Part shown: positions 38,601 to 64,000 of the stretch, in pieces
Layout of the letters: every line of letters begins with the position of its first letter
Numbering within the stretch: position 1 is the first letter of the stretch
Assembly: GCA_963170055.1 (NCBI GenBank)
Contig: CAUJGJ010000037.1
Coordinates: 241,901 to 305,900, forward strand
Reading direction: 5' to 3'
Source: Halisarca cf. caerulea
Taxonomy: Eukaryota; Porifera; Demospongiae; Chondrillida; Halisarcidae
DNA length: 64,000 nt
The notes under the pieces: generated by a model
What the model saw: the letters and a program-made list of their open reading frames with translations, nothing else
The model's database searches: none
Told to the model about the DNA's origin: nothing
Translations under genes and position numbers: made by a program

Positions 38601-40805
38601 GGCAATCAAAGAATTAGCACAAATAATCAGTTGAACACACTGTTTCATTTTCCCTTTCAACTTCTTTTTCTTGGGTGTTTTGTTTGTTGGGGCAAATTGG
38701 TTAACAGTTGACTCTTGAAAGGTTCTCTTGTTGGGAGGTCTGCCAAACGAAAGAGAAGTTCCAAATTCAGGATGAACCCCTTCCACGGTGGGTCGGGAGG
38801 GCAAACTAAATGGAGCTACAGGGGGTGTGTCCCATCGAGATTGATGCTGTTGTTTCTTTTGCAATCTGAATGAAGAGGTAGATGCAAAATTAGATTTGAC
38901 AGAGCATGCGTGAACTATAATGCCTCACATATTAACACATATTACATGTACATACGTACATAGGTACGTACATTTGTATGCACTACAAGATGATATGTAC
39001 GAAAATATGCATAAACAGATCACACACATAAAATGTCGGCTTTAGTCAGTAGACATCTAAGAACAAGTTCAAAATACATACATAGGACTTGCAAATAGCA
39101 TGTGTTACATGGAGGAGCGACAAAGGCACTAAGAGGCAGAACTGTGCATGCGCGTACATACGTACGTATGTTGTAGTGTGTACATGTGGTCATACGTATC
39201 TATAGAATCTAGGGCAATACATTTACAAATACCTGTAGAACGCACCACAAGGTACGTACGTACTTTGATACAACCAACATTGTGTGTGACAAACATTCAA
39301 TGAAGCATAGACTACATTCATACGTACGTATGTATGTAATGTCATTACATAACAAACGTAGACACACACAACTTTCAAACTCACATAGGAGGAAGAGGCA
39401 TGGTTGAGAAGTCCAGCAACCACTGCTCTCCTTTCCCTACTATCCTATTAAGTTCATCTTTCAAAAATTTCTCCACTGAATCTCTCTCTGTGTCATTCTG
39501 ACACAAGGTAAAGCACTTGGTTACATAGTCCCTATGCAAAATAAAGAAGTCTATTAAAGAACACACACACATGAGTACATAGACTAAGACTACGTCTACA
39601 AACATGCTAATTAGGAGAACGTACTCCCTTGTACATAGGATAGAGCAAGCATTCATACATATGTATTTCAGTAGCAGTGAGATTTGATTTTGAATATCAA
39701 GAGCAAAACGTAAATTATCAAACATCTGTACCAACTGGGCAGAAAAATCACAAATGTGGCTTCAGAGGATACCAAAAGGTACGTACGTATATGCATAAGC
39801 ATGCACAACCACACATATGTATAATGTCTGCAGAACAGACTCTGTTGTATAATCAGCTCACTTCATGGTAGTGGGGAGATCCCCAGCACTTTGGGGGACA
39901 GATGGTTTGGTCAGGTTCGGGGGCATTGAAGTGGAATCCGTCTGGGGTCCCATCAAGAGAGGAGGTTGGGGCCTGGATGAAGTGGAATCTGTCTGGGGTC
40001 CCATCAAGAGAGGAGGTTGGGGCCTGGATGAAGGGACAAGTGGGGGTTCTTTGGGCGCTCCAGGTTGAATCTGCGAAGAAGAACCTTCTGTTGGTACTGA
40101 GGGTTTGTCAGGAGCTGCTCCTGTTGTAGGTTTAGGGTGGGTATCCATTGGTGGTGGTTCAGGAGGTGGAACTGCTGGTGGGGGCTCTTGGGATGGTTCT
40201 GGGGGAGGGGGAGGGATGGCTGGTGATGTAGACACAGGTTCATTATCACCAATGGGTGGCTCTGATGATTCTTCTTTAGAGTTATTGCTAGTTTCAACTG
40301 TAGGTTTTTCTTCTTCTGTGGTTTGCATGGAGTCAGAAGTGGGCTCAGTGCCTGGAGGGGCTGGCTCACTAGTGCCATCGAAAAGAGATGGTGGGTCACC
40401 AGTAGAACCCATTAATGGAGGAGGTTGAGCAGTCGTCGGGGGTGGCTGTTGGGGGTATGATACCCCCGGTTGGGGCGGGTAATACGAGTTGTATCCCGGG
40501 TAATGTTGCTGTTGTTGGTAGGTCCCATACGGGTCCCAGTGAGACCCCCAGTTTTGGCTTTGACCATCAGATGACTGAAATTGTCCGTAGCTGGAATTAT
40601 ATTGATGGTTCGTGGTACCTTTTCCTTGTCCACCCGAAGCTGGCTGATAGGACCCTGGATAATACCCGCCATGTTGAGTATTCGAGTAACTGTAGTCTGG
40701 TGGCGCATAAGAATAGGTTTGATAGGGAAGGGAGCCTTGGTTGTGTTGCTGTTGTGAGTAGTAGGGTTGTTTACTGTAGTCCGAGTAGCCTGCGGGGTAG
40801 CTCAT
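35696..40805 (-). CDS. LENG8: LENG8 homologue (SAC3/GANP-domain nuclear mRNP protein)
   Basis: Six coding exons, 5' to 3': 39862-40805, 39385-39531, 38641-38865, 37861-37984, 36665-37311 and 35696-35861. They give 750 aa, close to the human protein, and all phases fit. The N-terminal third is low complexity, Tyr/Gln/Pro-rich then Pro/Ser-rich, with a 17-residue repeat (SSRPQPPLLMGPQTDST) present twice. A basic KTPKKKKLKGK is a probable nuclear localisation signal. The SAC3/GANP helical region spans about aa 485-745 (DTDWCEYRVQGTS, KHDYRSTCEQLKSVRQDL, YRILYSVFTRNT, AYRPSLSISFITRELGFSSE). LENG8 is the Thp3-type member and is associated with mRNA processing and export. Intron 5 (35862-36664) contains a minus-strand open frame that I regard as chance. 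Confidence 0.9.
37696..37752. repeat. Mononucleotide G/C tracts
   Basis: A short G run (GGGGGGGGGG) is followed 21 bp later by a C run of about 25, in a LENG8 intron. Together they could form a G-C hairpin. Confidence 0.85.
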
Positions 40806-41116
40806 GTCGATGCCTTTAGCTTCATTCACACCATCGATGTTACCACGACGCCATTTTTATTGTGACGTAAAGGTCAGGGTACACAACTTCTTTGCGCCCA
40901 CTGAGTGTTCGAAGTTTAATCGTTGTCTTGCAACAGAGGTTTGTTAGTATGTTTTTTTCTGTTTATTTTGCCTATAAGATTGTTTTATTGATAGTTTGAT
41001 CTTTAAAACACATTTGTTGGGAATTCTTTTAGCACTCTATTCGTCTGCCGTTTTAATTCATGTTTTTATTCCTAGACTCTGTTTGTCTGCCATTTTAATT
41101 CATATCATTTTCCCAG
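40806..41116. promoter_or_regulatory. Bidirectional promoter, LENG8 / COX6B
   Basis: A 311-bp interval between divergent start codons. On the LENG8 side it has GACGCCATTTTT (reverse AAAAATGGCGTC, YY1-like) next to a CRE-half TGACGT near 40862. COX6B may have a 5'-UTR intron, because TTTCCCAG directly precedes its ATG. Confidence 0.5.
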
Positions 41117-42866
41117 ATGGCAATGGAACCGAGCGAAATAGAGCTACAGACCCCACAGTTTGATGCCAGGTTCCCCAATCAGAATCAAACCAAAAACTGT
41201 TGGCAGAATTACGTGGACTTTCACAAGTGTCGCAAAGCCAAGGGAGAGGACTATGAGCCATGTAACTACTTCCTCAGAGTATACAAGTCTCTTTGTCCCA
41301 AAGCTTGGGTAAGTTTACACGTGGGATAAACTAACATTAGGATGTCTTTTACCATAGGTACTGTTAGCTTCCATTGCTTGAATACAGACGAGATGTACAC
41401 ATTAGCAGTGTCATCACAAGCAAACATCCAAAGGCTGTTCAGTCATAGATGCACAATATTTGTGGTTCAACTAGGGTTTTCGCATAACGTCTGATACCAC
41501 AACTTCAGATACCACTATATCGGACAATTTGTGCTATTGTAGCCAAATGTCCAAGCCTTGGAGCTTTATAAGAACTTTGGATGAAGTCTGACATTCTGGG
41601 TCATTTCATCCATTTCTATGCCATTAACATCAAGTACACCTGTTTGATTCTGCACTTGAACAAAGTGATTATCACGATCTGTGATAGAGGTGGATATACT
41701 GTATGCACTTTAATTTTCGCATGGTTTTCGCAGATTGGAAGCCGGCCACAACGTTTATAGCTACTAAAATTTAGATCAAGCTCTTGTGCAATGAGGAAAC
41801 ATGGCTGTCTGAATTATGAAAGCACAAAAAACTCTAACATCCAAGATCCGCAGAAGTTTCACCTCGCAATAAAACGCATATGATATATGTACGTAGGAAT
41901 GACATTGAACAAAATGACCGTCCATACATTAGGACTGAGGGTATTTTTAGTCTATCAGGCAAGCATTGTAACAAGCCAGCCAATTTTAAGATGGCTAACG
42001 GTAACACGTCATTGCTACTCTCAACCACCATTTATTATTTGTGTTAAATGTTCATCAAAGATACATACGTATGTGGTACGTATGTTGTCTACATGAAAGA
42101 GCAATTAAGGAGGAATTAGATACACTCTTTCTGTGAGCAGTTGTCCTTGCTTTACAAGAAGTGAGAGGTCAGAAAGGGACTATCCACATGCAATTCATGA
42201 AACAGTGTTCTAATGCCTCTTCACTGCCAGTGGTTCTACCACGTGTAGGGGGAAGCACGAAAACTTCCTCTTCAGTATAGTTCTATTATTCAGACTTTCT
42301 GAAACTTTACAAATCCATAGTTAGGCCAGGCAAAGTTAATTCCCAGTTTATCGTTTCCGCCCGCATGTGATTTGGCTTGCGCCTGACTATTTTCATTATT
42401 CATTATTTGTGGTTATGTGATCATAGATGAGCCTAGCCATTACTACCCTACATATTGTTTTCATTAATTTGTGTGTAAAATATGATTTCAGTATGCTGTG
42501 TAGTTATACATGTATTAGTCTTAGAACAAATAAAAGGATATACTGTAATACATTTATTTCTTTACATAGTTTGTAGTATTACAATGATCAAGGAGTACAA
42601 ATACGTATGTATAAATAATAACTTAAAGTGCATTTCATTATAAATGAATAATGAAAAATGACCTCCCTCCCTCACGCTATAATTTAGAAGGCTTGACGAT
42701 AAACTGGGAATCAATTTTGCCTGGCCTTACAGGCACCCTTGGTCCAGCAGTGTCTGGATGATTGTTACCACATTTGTGCTCTGTGGTTAGAAGTCTCTGT
42801 TGTTGTTTGCAGATTGAACGCTGGGACGAGGAAAGGGAGAGCGGGAGCTTTGCTGGGAAGTTATAA
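41117..42866 (+). CDS. COX6B: Cytochrome c oxidase subunit 6B
   Basis: Two coding exons, 41117-41308 and 42813-42866, meet in phase 0 and give 81 aa. The family core is obvious: [20 protein letters not shown], a CX9C pair ([11 protein letters not shown]) and a CX10C pair ([12 protein letters not shown]), then CPKAW joined to [17 protein letters not shown]. These two disulphides form the hairpin of the intermembrane-space subunit that links complex IV monomers. The protein needs no cleaved presequence, in line with MIA40 import. The start ATG comes straight after a possible splice acceptor, so an additional 5' non-coding exon is likely. The single intron carries a Harbinger-like MITE. Confidence 0.95.
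42324..42726. mobile_element. PIF/Harbinger-like MITE in COX6B intron
   Basis: A 403-bp element with inverted ends of about 30 bp (left GGCCAGGCAAAGTTAATTCC; right, reversed, GGCCAGGCAAAATTGATTCC, both running on into CAGTTTATCG). It is flanked on each side by the trinucleotide TTA (42321-42323 and 42727-42729). A 3-bp TWA target duplication with GG-starting ends is characteristic of PIF/Harbinger. No transposase is present. Confidence 0.85.
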
Positions 42867-44201
42867 CTGCCTTCAGGGACCCATACAGTGCAGCCTCTAC
42901 TTACAGCAACTGCTAGTGTTGCAATGATATCAGTAACTTTGTGTAGTCTACGTATGTATGTATATGATTGGTGTTGGTTAAATGGAATTATTTATGACCG
43001 ACCCTCATGTTCCTGCATGCATACATAGTGTATCGGTTCTGTGCACATACATAGGTGCCAGCATATTATATACATCCCCTCTATGCATGAAAACATTCTT
43101 CTGTCCTGCGGTCCCTGAAACTATACTGCTATCCTGCAAAATTGCTTGAGGCAAAGTATAGGGAGATACATGCAAATGGTCACATCGATACAATTTGTTG
43201 AACAATAATTTGTGCCATAAAAGTTAATATCTCTACAGTTCTTTCTATAATAGAATCAATAAAAGTTTAATTATAATTTCATGCATGCAATTAATTATAA
43301 CTGATGCATGCATGCATACCACACGCATGTATATCTATACACTGCATGAAGAATGTATGGCCATGCATGCATGCATTATACACACATGTAAGCTTATAGG
43401 ACCTATAGGACCATGCATACACGCACCAAAGGGGGTTTACTGTACCGAATTATACATGAGCTATAGCGCTATATAGCTTTCTTATAAAATTTAATAATAT
43501 ATTTTTGGTGTACGTGTTTTGCATGTTAGCCATGTGCAAGACAGCTACAGAGTATTATTATGTACAGTCAAATCTGAATAATAAAATAAAGACTGCATGC
43601 TCAAAGGACCAAGCATAGCTATAGCCTCAGAGTCCATATTATAGACAGTTGGTCCTTATGTAGAGGTGCAACAGCACTCCTCTATAGTAGCTCCCATATC
43701 CGACCAGCCTGTAGTGGTCTCTTCAGACGTGGTCCTTCCAGGCACAGGTGGTCTTTAAGACAGGTTTCCCTGTAGTTTGTAGCTAGGCCTATCCCTCCCA
43801 TAAGGCCTTTGGAGTGCAGACATCTGCTAAGGTTTGGCTCTGTAACACAATTACCATTTTAAAGCACTACCTGACAACTTCTTTAATCTGACATCTACCG
43901 ATTGTTGGATTGTGGAGGCTACACGATCAGTGTTACAACCAGACCACTTTAAATACACAAAATTACACAATAAGTAACATTATAATATGTACATATGTAT
44001 GACCAGTTATGTTATCTGATTGTACGGGTGTATTAAGGCTAGTACTACGTGAACGTGAAGACAGAGCAGACAATACAATGTGCAGACATGCATTTTAATG
44101 GTACCACATGGTCACAAAGTCCTCCATGTGCTCGCACAATACATGCTCATAATGAGGTAGTTCAGAAAGGAGAGCCCTTGCAGACGGTGAGTACATGTGC
44201 A
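42867..44201. other. Intergenic region between convergent COX6B and CFAP61 genes
   Basis: No gene is visible in 1.3 kb. It is rich in ATGCATGC runs (43280-43420). It also holds a degraded group-C-like fragment near 43860-43930 (CTTTAATCTGACATCTACC, GATTGTGGAGGC). Confidence 0.65.
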
Positions 44202-60142
<15,941 letters not shown>

Positions 60143-60571
60143 TTGCAACTGTCACCATGGAAACATCATAGACCATGTAATAATGTTGTACAAGAAGGGT
60201 ACATGAGCGGGGTAATTTGGAGCGTTGGGTGCATGTTAGGTGTCAAAGACACTGTCTGTATTATTTCTTGTTATTGTTGTTTACATAACTTGGGAATTAA
60301 GCAGCAGCAAGCTATTAATTTAGAGACCCTATTCCCAATTACCCTAGTGCTCCAAAGCACCCGCTTTGCCCTATTGAGTCTGTAAGAGTTCCATGCCATG
60401 CACAACTGTATACTATAAACTATGTAACTATCTGAGTGCCACCTTATATACTAGAAAGGAGTCAAAACATTGCTATTTTCAGCCTCGTCCGTTCATTGAT
60501 AATATAGAAGACACATTTAATCATGCATCAATGATAACAATAAACATGTAATATCAACAATCGGACATTTG
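60143..60571. other. Interval between ankyrin-gene stop and CFAP61 start
   Basis: A 429-bp interval must hold the 3' UTR of the upstream ankyrin gene and the CFAP61 promoter. Besides the X-box at 60151-60164, I see an AT-rich stretch at 60460-60600 that suits a 3' UTR. Confidence 0.6.
60151..60164. promoter_or_regulatory. RFX-type X-box at CFAP61 start
   Basis: GTCACCATGGAAAC lies 9-22 bp upstream of the CFAP61 ATG. It fits the X-box consensus RYYNYYATRRNRAC at every position and is an imperfect inverted repeat (GTTTCCATGGTGAC on the other strand). RFX factors control ciliary genes through such sites in animals. Function here is inferred from consensus, position and the ciliary nature of the gene. 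Confidence 0.75.
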
Positions 60572-61035
60572 TCATGTCAATAAAGGCACAATATCCTCAT
60601 GTCCAAAATCCTTTGCTATGTCAATTGGCAACTTGGTAGCTGGGAGTCCCATTTTGGCATCAATATCAGCACCCTTGTACACGAGGTCACGAACCACTTG
60701 CTTGTGTCCTAAGTATCGAGATATATGCAATTACATGTAGCAATTGTCCCTATATGCATCCTTGCAAAAAGAAGAGGTACATAGTCTGCATAATTGGTTC
60801 AGCAACATCACAATGGTGACAGGTACACAGTCTGCATAATTGGTCTAGCAACATCACAATGGTGACACAGCAAGAGAGTTACTAAATCAGAAGCCCTAGG
60901 GGCACAGCATCACATTCTAGCAATGACGCCTCTGTGGACTGCATGGTGGACCATCTTAAACACCACCTTCACTGAAGGTAGCTGTCAGTGTCTATAGTAA
61001 CCACTGTAGGATGACTCAATGGTTACATCAGTGGT

Positions 61036-61125
<90 letters not shown>

Positions 61126-61555
61126 GTGTATGTATGTATGTATGTGTGTGTGTGTGTCCGACTGCTGTATATGGGACCACCCATCTATGGAGGTGACAAT
61201 GATGTGGCACTGACACCTGCAAACATACACTCACCATACATCACAGCAAGATGTAGTGGGGTGGCACCTTCGGCTTGTGGGTTCCACTGGTTAACACTAG
61301 CTCCTCTGTCAACAAGAAGCTGCACACACTCCCTGTCACCAGCTGTGACTGCAGCATGTAGTGGAGTGTTGCCTGAACTAGCAGGCTTGTTAATGTCTAG
61401 CTCTGGATGTGAATCACTCTACAAAATGCAATACAGATGACTGAAATAGGAACACAAAGTATACACAGGTATACGCATATAGGACCATGTGCCGACATAC
61501 ACTATATGTCCTACCAGTTCATGCTGTTGCTGTTGTTGTCTGCATGTGTGTATGT

Positions 61556-61587
<32 letters not shown>

Positions 61588-63453
61588 TTTGTGTGTGTGT
61601 TACCGACTGCTGTATATGGGACAGGGAAGTAACATGTATATGCATATGTCTGTTTTAAATCCCACAAGCAACTTTATGTACATACGTCATAAGGGGAATA
61701 GTTACTGGAGCAGATCACAGCAGGTAAATCATTGGATTCACAAGACGTTTCAATTTGTACAATCTTCATCAGTTGTTACATTATAAGTATAAGTATATAT
61801 AAGTTGTTACAAGTATCTTCCCAATGAAAACATGGGTAAGGTATGTACACTTCTACCAAGGTATGCAAGCTAAACTCATGTAGTCTAACAAGCCAGCCTG
61901 TCTCAGCAGGCACCCAACAGGTGAGAAAAAGCATAGGGTGCTTGTAGAGACAGGGTAGCGTGTTAGACTAAAACTCATTTAGATGATTGGATAAAAAACC
62001 ATGTGCCAGTGAAATGAATGTGAGCAATACAATAGTACATACGTATGTGATATGAGAATGGATACAAACACAAACAAGTGGCTGCCTTGCATCCTCATAC
62101 ACAGTGCAGCATTCCGTGTAATGTGTTACCATGTTAAGCACACGGGAGTGAAAGTAAGATGATTCTGATACTGAAATCTACGTACATGTCTTAGGTTCAT
62201 TTGGTTGAGGCAACAGACTTATATAATAATATACATAGATACTGTATACTACATTACATACGTAGTATAAAAATATCTATGTTTCGAACAAATACAACCT
62301 GGTGCCAATATTTTGCTACATGCAGTGATTGTTGACTGCTGTGTATAGTTAAGTGATTATTCTGGTGCAATATCACTACACAAATGTTTGCTACCTTTTC
62401 CAAGAGAAACTTCAAAATTTTCACTTGCTTCTGTTGTACAGCAAGAAATATGACTGACCGTCCTTGAACATCAACCTCCCCAAACTGTCCCTTGTTTCGC
62501 TGCCACTGGTACTTGACAACATCCAAAAATCCCAAAGCAGTTGCAGTTTGCAGGATGGACTGACTGGGTTCCTTCGGCAAAGGGCCTGCTGTAGGTCTGG
62601 GTAGCTCATGTGCATCACAAAAGAAACAAACAATTGAATTGACTAAGCTGATCAGTCCAAACGATCGAATTGCTAGAATTGATTCTATTATAGGTTTATT
62701 CACTGAGTTGTGACGAACGTTTGTAAGAAGCCTACGGAATTCTTCATTCTTGCCCGACAGCAGGGCTTCCACAGCTCCTACTGTGAAGTACCTACCGTGT
62801 GGTCCACAGAAACGATCCGGATATTCATGCAGTACGCAGTGCAGAAGATGGTGCGCCTCAGATACTTTGACAGCTCCAGTGTCCAATGACCTAGAAAATA
62901 GAGATTTGATTTCTTTCTTCACAACAGAATACTCAAGTTGGAATAGCTCAAACTGTCGAGCATCAATAAGTTTTTTCAGCCAAAAATGGATAAATTCACA
63001 AGCATTTCTATTATCGAACCACCATGTCGTAAGACTGGCCAAGTTAGAGTTGGTTCTGGAGAGTAACTGTCCTAAACGATCGACGTCTATTTCAGCAACA
63101 AGTTCCTCGCGTATGCCCTGTGGCCTTGCCTGGTCCGAGGCCTGCTCGTACTTGCTCGCTCCCGAAGTAGCAGTTCTCTGCTTGGTCAAATGAATCATTG
63201 CCTTAGGATTTTCAGCGGATACCAGCGGCAAAGAAGCGACTGTCCGTTTCACGGGAGCGCTTCGTGTCTCTCTGCTGCCTGAAGGTTCATCTTTGAGATC
63301 GTGAATATCGATTTCCCCGAAACGTTCCTCTAAGCTGTTCAACTCTAACTCAGGCAAACTTGAACAGGAGATTTCCAAAGGCCCGTCGTCTTCTCTGAAA
63401 GAAAGTCGGGATACACAAATGAGTTCACGAAGGTCTTTTACGCCGCGCGACAT
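60572..63453 (-). CDS. Ankyrin-repeat protein of unknown function
   Basis: Three coding exons, 62395-63453, 61235-61418 and 60572-60708, give 459 aa with consistent phases. The start ATG (MSRGVKDLREL) is the only in-frame methionine at the 5' end. Residues 1-300 match no family I know; they include an acidic N-terminal stretch (LEERFGEIDIHDLKDE) and a helical region (FIHFWLKKLIDARQFELFQL, HHLLHCVLHEYPDRF). About four ankyrin repeats follow: ATALGFLDVVKYQWQ / VDVQGRSVIFLAVQQ, NTPLHAAVTAGDRECVQLLV, ATPLHLAVMYGHKQVVRDLV and LPIDIAKDFGHEDIVPLL. Such repeats bind protein partners; none can be named. The gene shares a 101-bp bidirectional start region with the 63555 gene. Confidence 0.88.
60779..60870. 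repeat. 45-bp direct duplication in ankyrin-gene intron 2
   Basis: Two adjacent copies of about 45 bp share GTCTGCATAATTGGT and AGCAACATCACAATGGTGAC, and differ at a few positions. They are too short and diverged for a gene. Confidence 0.85.
61038..61140. repeat. (GT)n microsatellite, ankyrin-gene intron 2
   Basis: About 80 bp of pure GT, followed by CGTGTGTG and (TATG)n. A second, shorter GT tract with a matching flank (CGACTGCTGTATATGGGAC) lies at 61548-61600 in the other intron. Small duplicated blocks therefore flank exon 61235-61418. Confidence 0.93.
61881..61970. repeat. 90-bp inverted-repeat element
   Basis: Arms TAGTCTAACAAGCCAGCCTG and (reverse complement of the right) TAGTCTAACACGCTACCCTG enclose GCAGGCACCCAACAGGTGAG. 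It is a foldback element with no coding capacity, in ankyrin-gene intron 1. Confidence 0.7.
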
Positions 63454-63554
63454 TTCCCTCCAAAAAGTTCTAAGAAAATGGCGAAGAAAACACTCGGAGG
63501 AAGATGGTGCAAGCGGGGAAATCCCCAAAGTAGGACTCTTCCCCGTCTGTCGTA
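63454..63554. promoter_or_regulatory. 101-bp bidirectional promoter with kappaB-like palindrome
   Basis: The start codons of two divergent genes are 101 bp apart. The interval contains a palindromic GGGGAAATCCCC (63515-63526), whose core fits the NF-kappaB consensus GGGRNWYYCC. It also has AAAATGGCG at about 63475, a YY1-like element in the plus orientation. Binding is inferred, not shown. Confidence 0.6.
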
Positions 63555-64000
63555 ATGGAGGGCCCAAGGCGAAGGAAGAGGACAGAAAGCTACACACCTC
63601 CTAACGAATCACCAGAGACAGCTCATGTTGTAAATTCTTCAAATATGATACCTCCAAAGGAAAAGCGGCGCTGTGAAGTGACCTCCAAGAATTCATCTTC
63701 GGTAGATATCGACCACGTGGTAAAGGACCTTACAAGGTTGATAGATGACCGCAACGCCTCGTCCATAAGATCTCAAATATTAAGAGTTCTCGAAGTAGGT
63801 AAGCGCGATGCGAGTACCCAGACCGATAGTGTTGCAAGGAACGAGATAAGTACCGAACAAACACCTGCATGCGCACCGCATGAAAACTTTCACATTCCAG
63901 CTGTCAATGTCCTAAGCGGAATTCGTAAAAGGAAACGAAGCAAATCCGGTGAATCTCCGGTTAAAAGGACTTCAAGCAAAGAATCGCAAAGTCCGGATAT
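63555..64000 (+). CDS. Unknown basic protein, 5' part only
   Basis: An ATG at 63555 opens a frame with no stop through the window end (148 codons). It begins MEGPRRRKRTESYTPP and contains basic clusters that look like nuclear localisation signals (RRRKR, KEKRR, GIRKRKRSKSG), one short helical segment (DHVVKDLTRLIDDRN, IRSQILRVLEVG) and a Ser/Thr-rich remainder. I do not recognise the family. The absence of an intron over 446 bp and the tight divergent arrangement support a real gene. It is probably nuclear, by inference from composition. Confidence 0.7.
   Translation, partial: MEGPRRRKRTESYTPPNESPETAHVVNSSNMIPPKEKRRCEVTSKNSSSVDIDHVVKDLTRLIDDRNASSIRSQILRVLEVGKRDASTQTDSVARNEISTEQTPACAPHENFHIPAVNVLSGIRKRKRSKSGESPVKRTSSKESQSPD

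Overview
This is a window of animal nuclear DNA. Genes are split by spliceosomal GT-AG introns, and the families present (a BTB-BACK-Kelch adaptor, GGA, TOM1, TMEM11, COX6B, LENG8, CFAP61) are those of a metazoan with motile cilia. Gene spacing is tight, introns are mostly short, residues diverge clearly from vertebrate orthologues, and choanocyte-type ciliary machinery is expected, so a sponge or another early-branching metazoan is my best guess. I cannot name the species. Non-coding DNA is loaded with (CA/GT)n tracts, minisatellites, short palindromic MITEs and TACGTA-type alternating purine-pyrimidine stretches.

Layout: 0.57-1.5 kb (-) part of a single-pass membrane protein gene; 1.8-6.65 kb (+) KLHL2/KLHL3-type kelch protein; 7.93-14.95 kb (-) GGA; 15.49-25.41 kb (-) TOM1; 25.45-27.0 kb (+) TMEM11; 27-30 kb a MITE-rich gap; 29.98-30.39 kb (-) small membrane/coiled-coil protein; 30.54-34.44 kb (+) DUF268 protein with a methyltransferase-like fold; 35.70-40.81 kb (-) LENG8; 41.1-42.9 kb (+) COX6B; 44.2-60.14 kb (-) CFAP61 in 30 coding exons; 60.57-63.45 kb (-) ankyrin-repeat protein; 63.56 kb to the window end (+) the 5' part of an unknown basic, probably nuclear, protein. 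I rebuilt the exon chains by hand. For nearly every junction the intron phases agree, and total lengths match what I recall of family sizes: CFAP61 1243 aa, GGA 648, TOM1 514, KLHL 613, LENG8 750, TMEM11 201, COX6B 81.

Two VHS-GAT trafficking adaptors, GGA and TOM1, sit in tandem on one strand. Ten of the twelve genes form five head-to-head pairs, with start codons as close as 43 bp (TOM1/TMEM11). The CFAP61 start region carries a consensus-like RFX X-box. The ankyrin-gene promoter carries a palindromic kappaB-like site. The GGA hinge carries two consecutive DXXLL motifs, the second in an 18-nt micro-exon that lies in a local tandem duplication. Several MITE groups share TA-flanked CAGT(G/C)RAACCTC-like termini.
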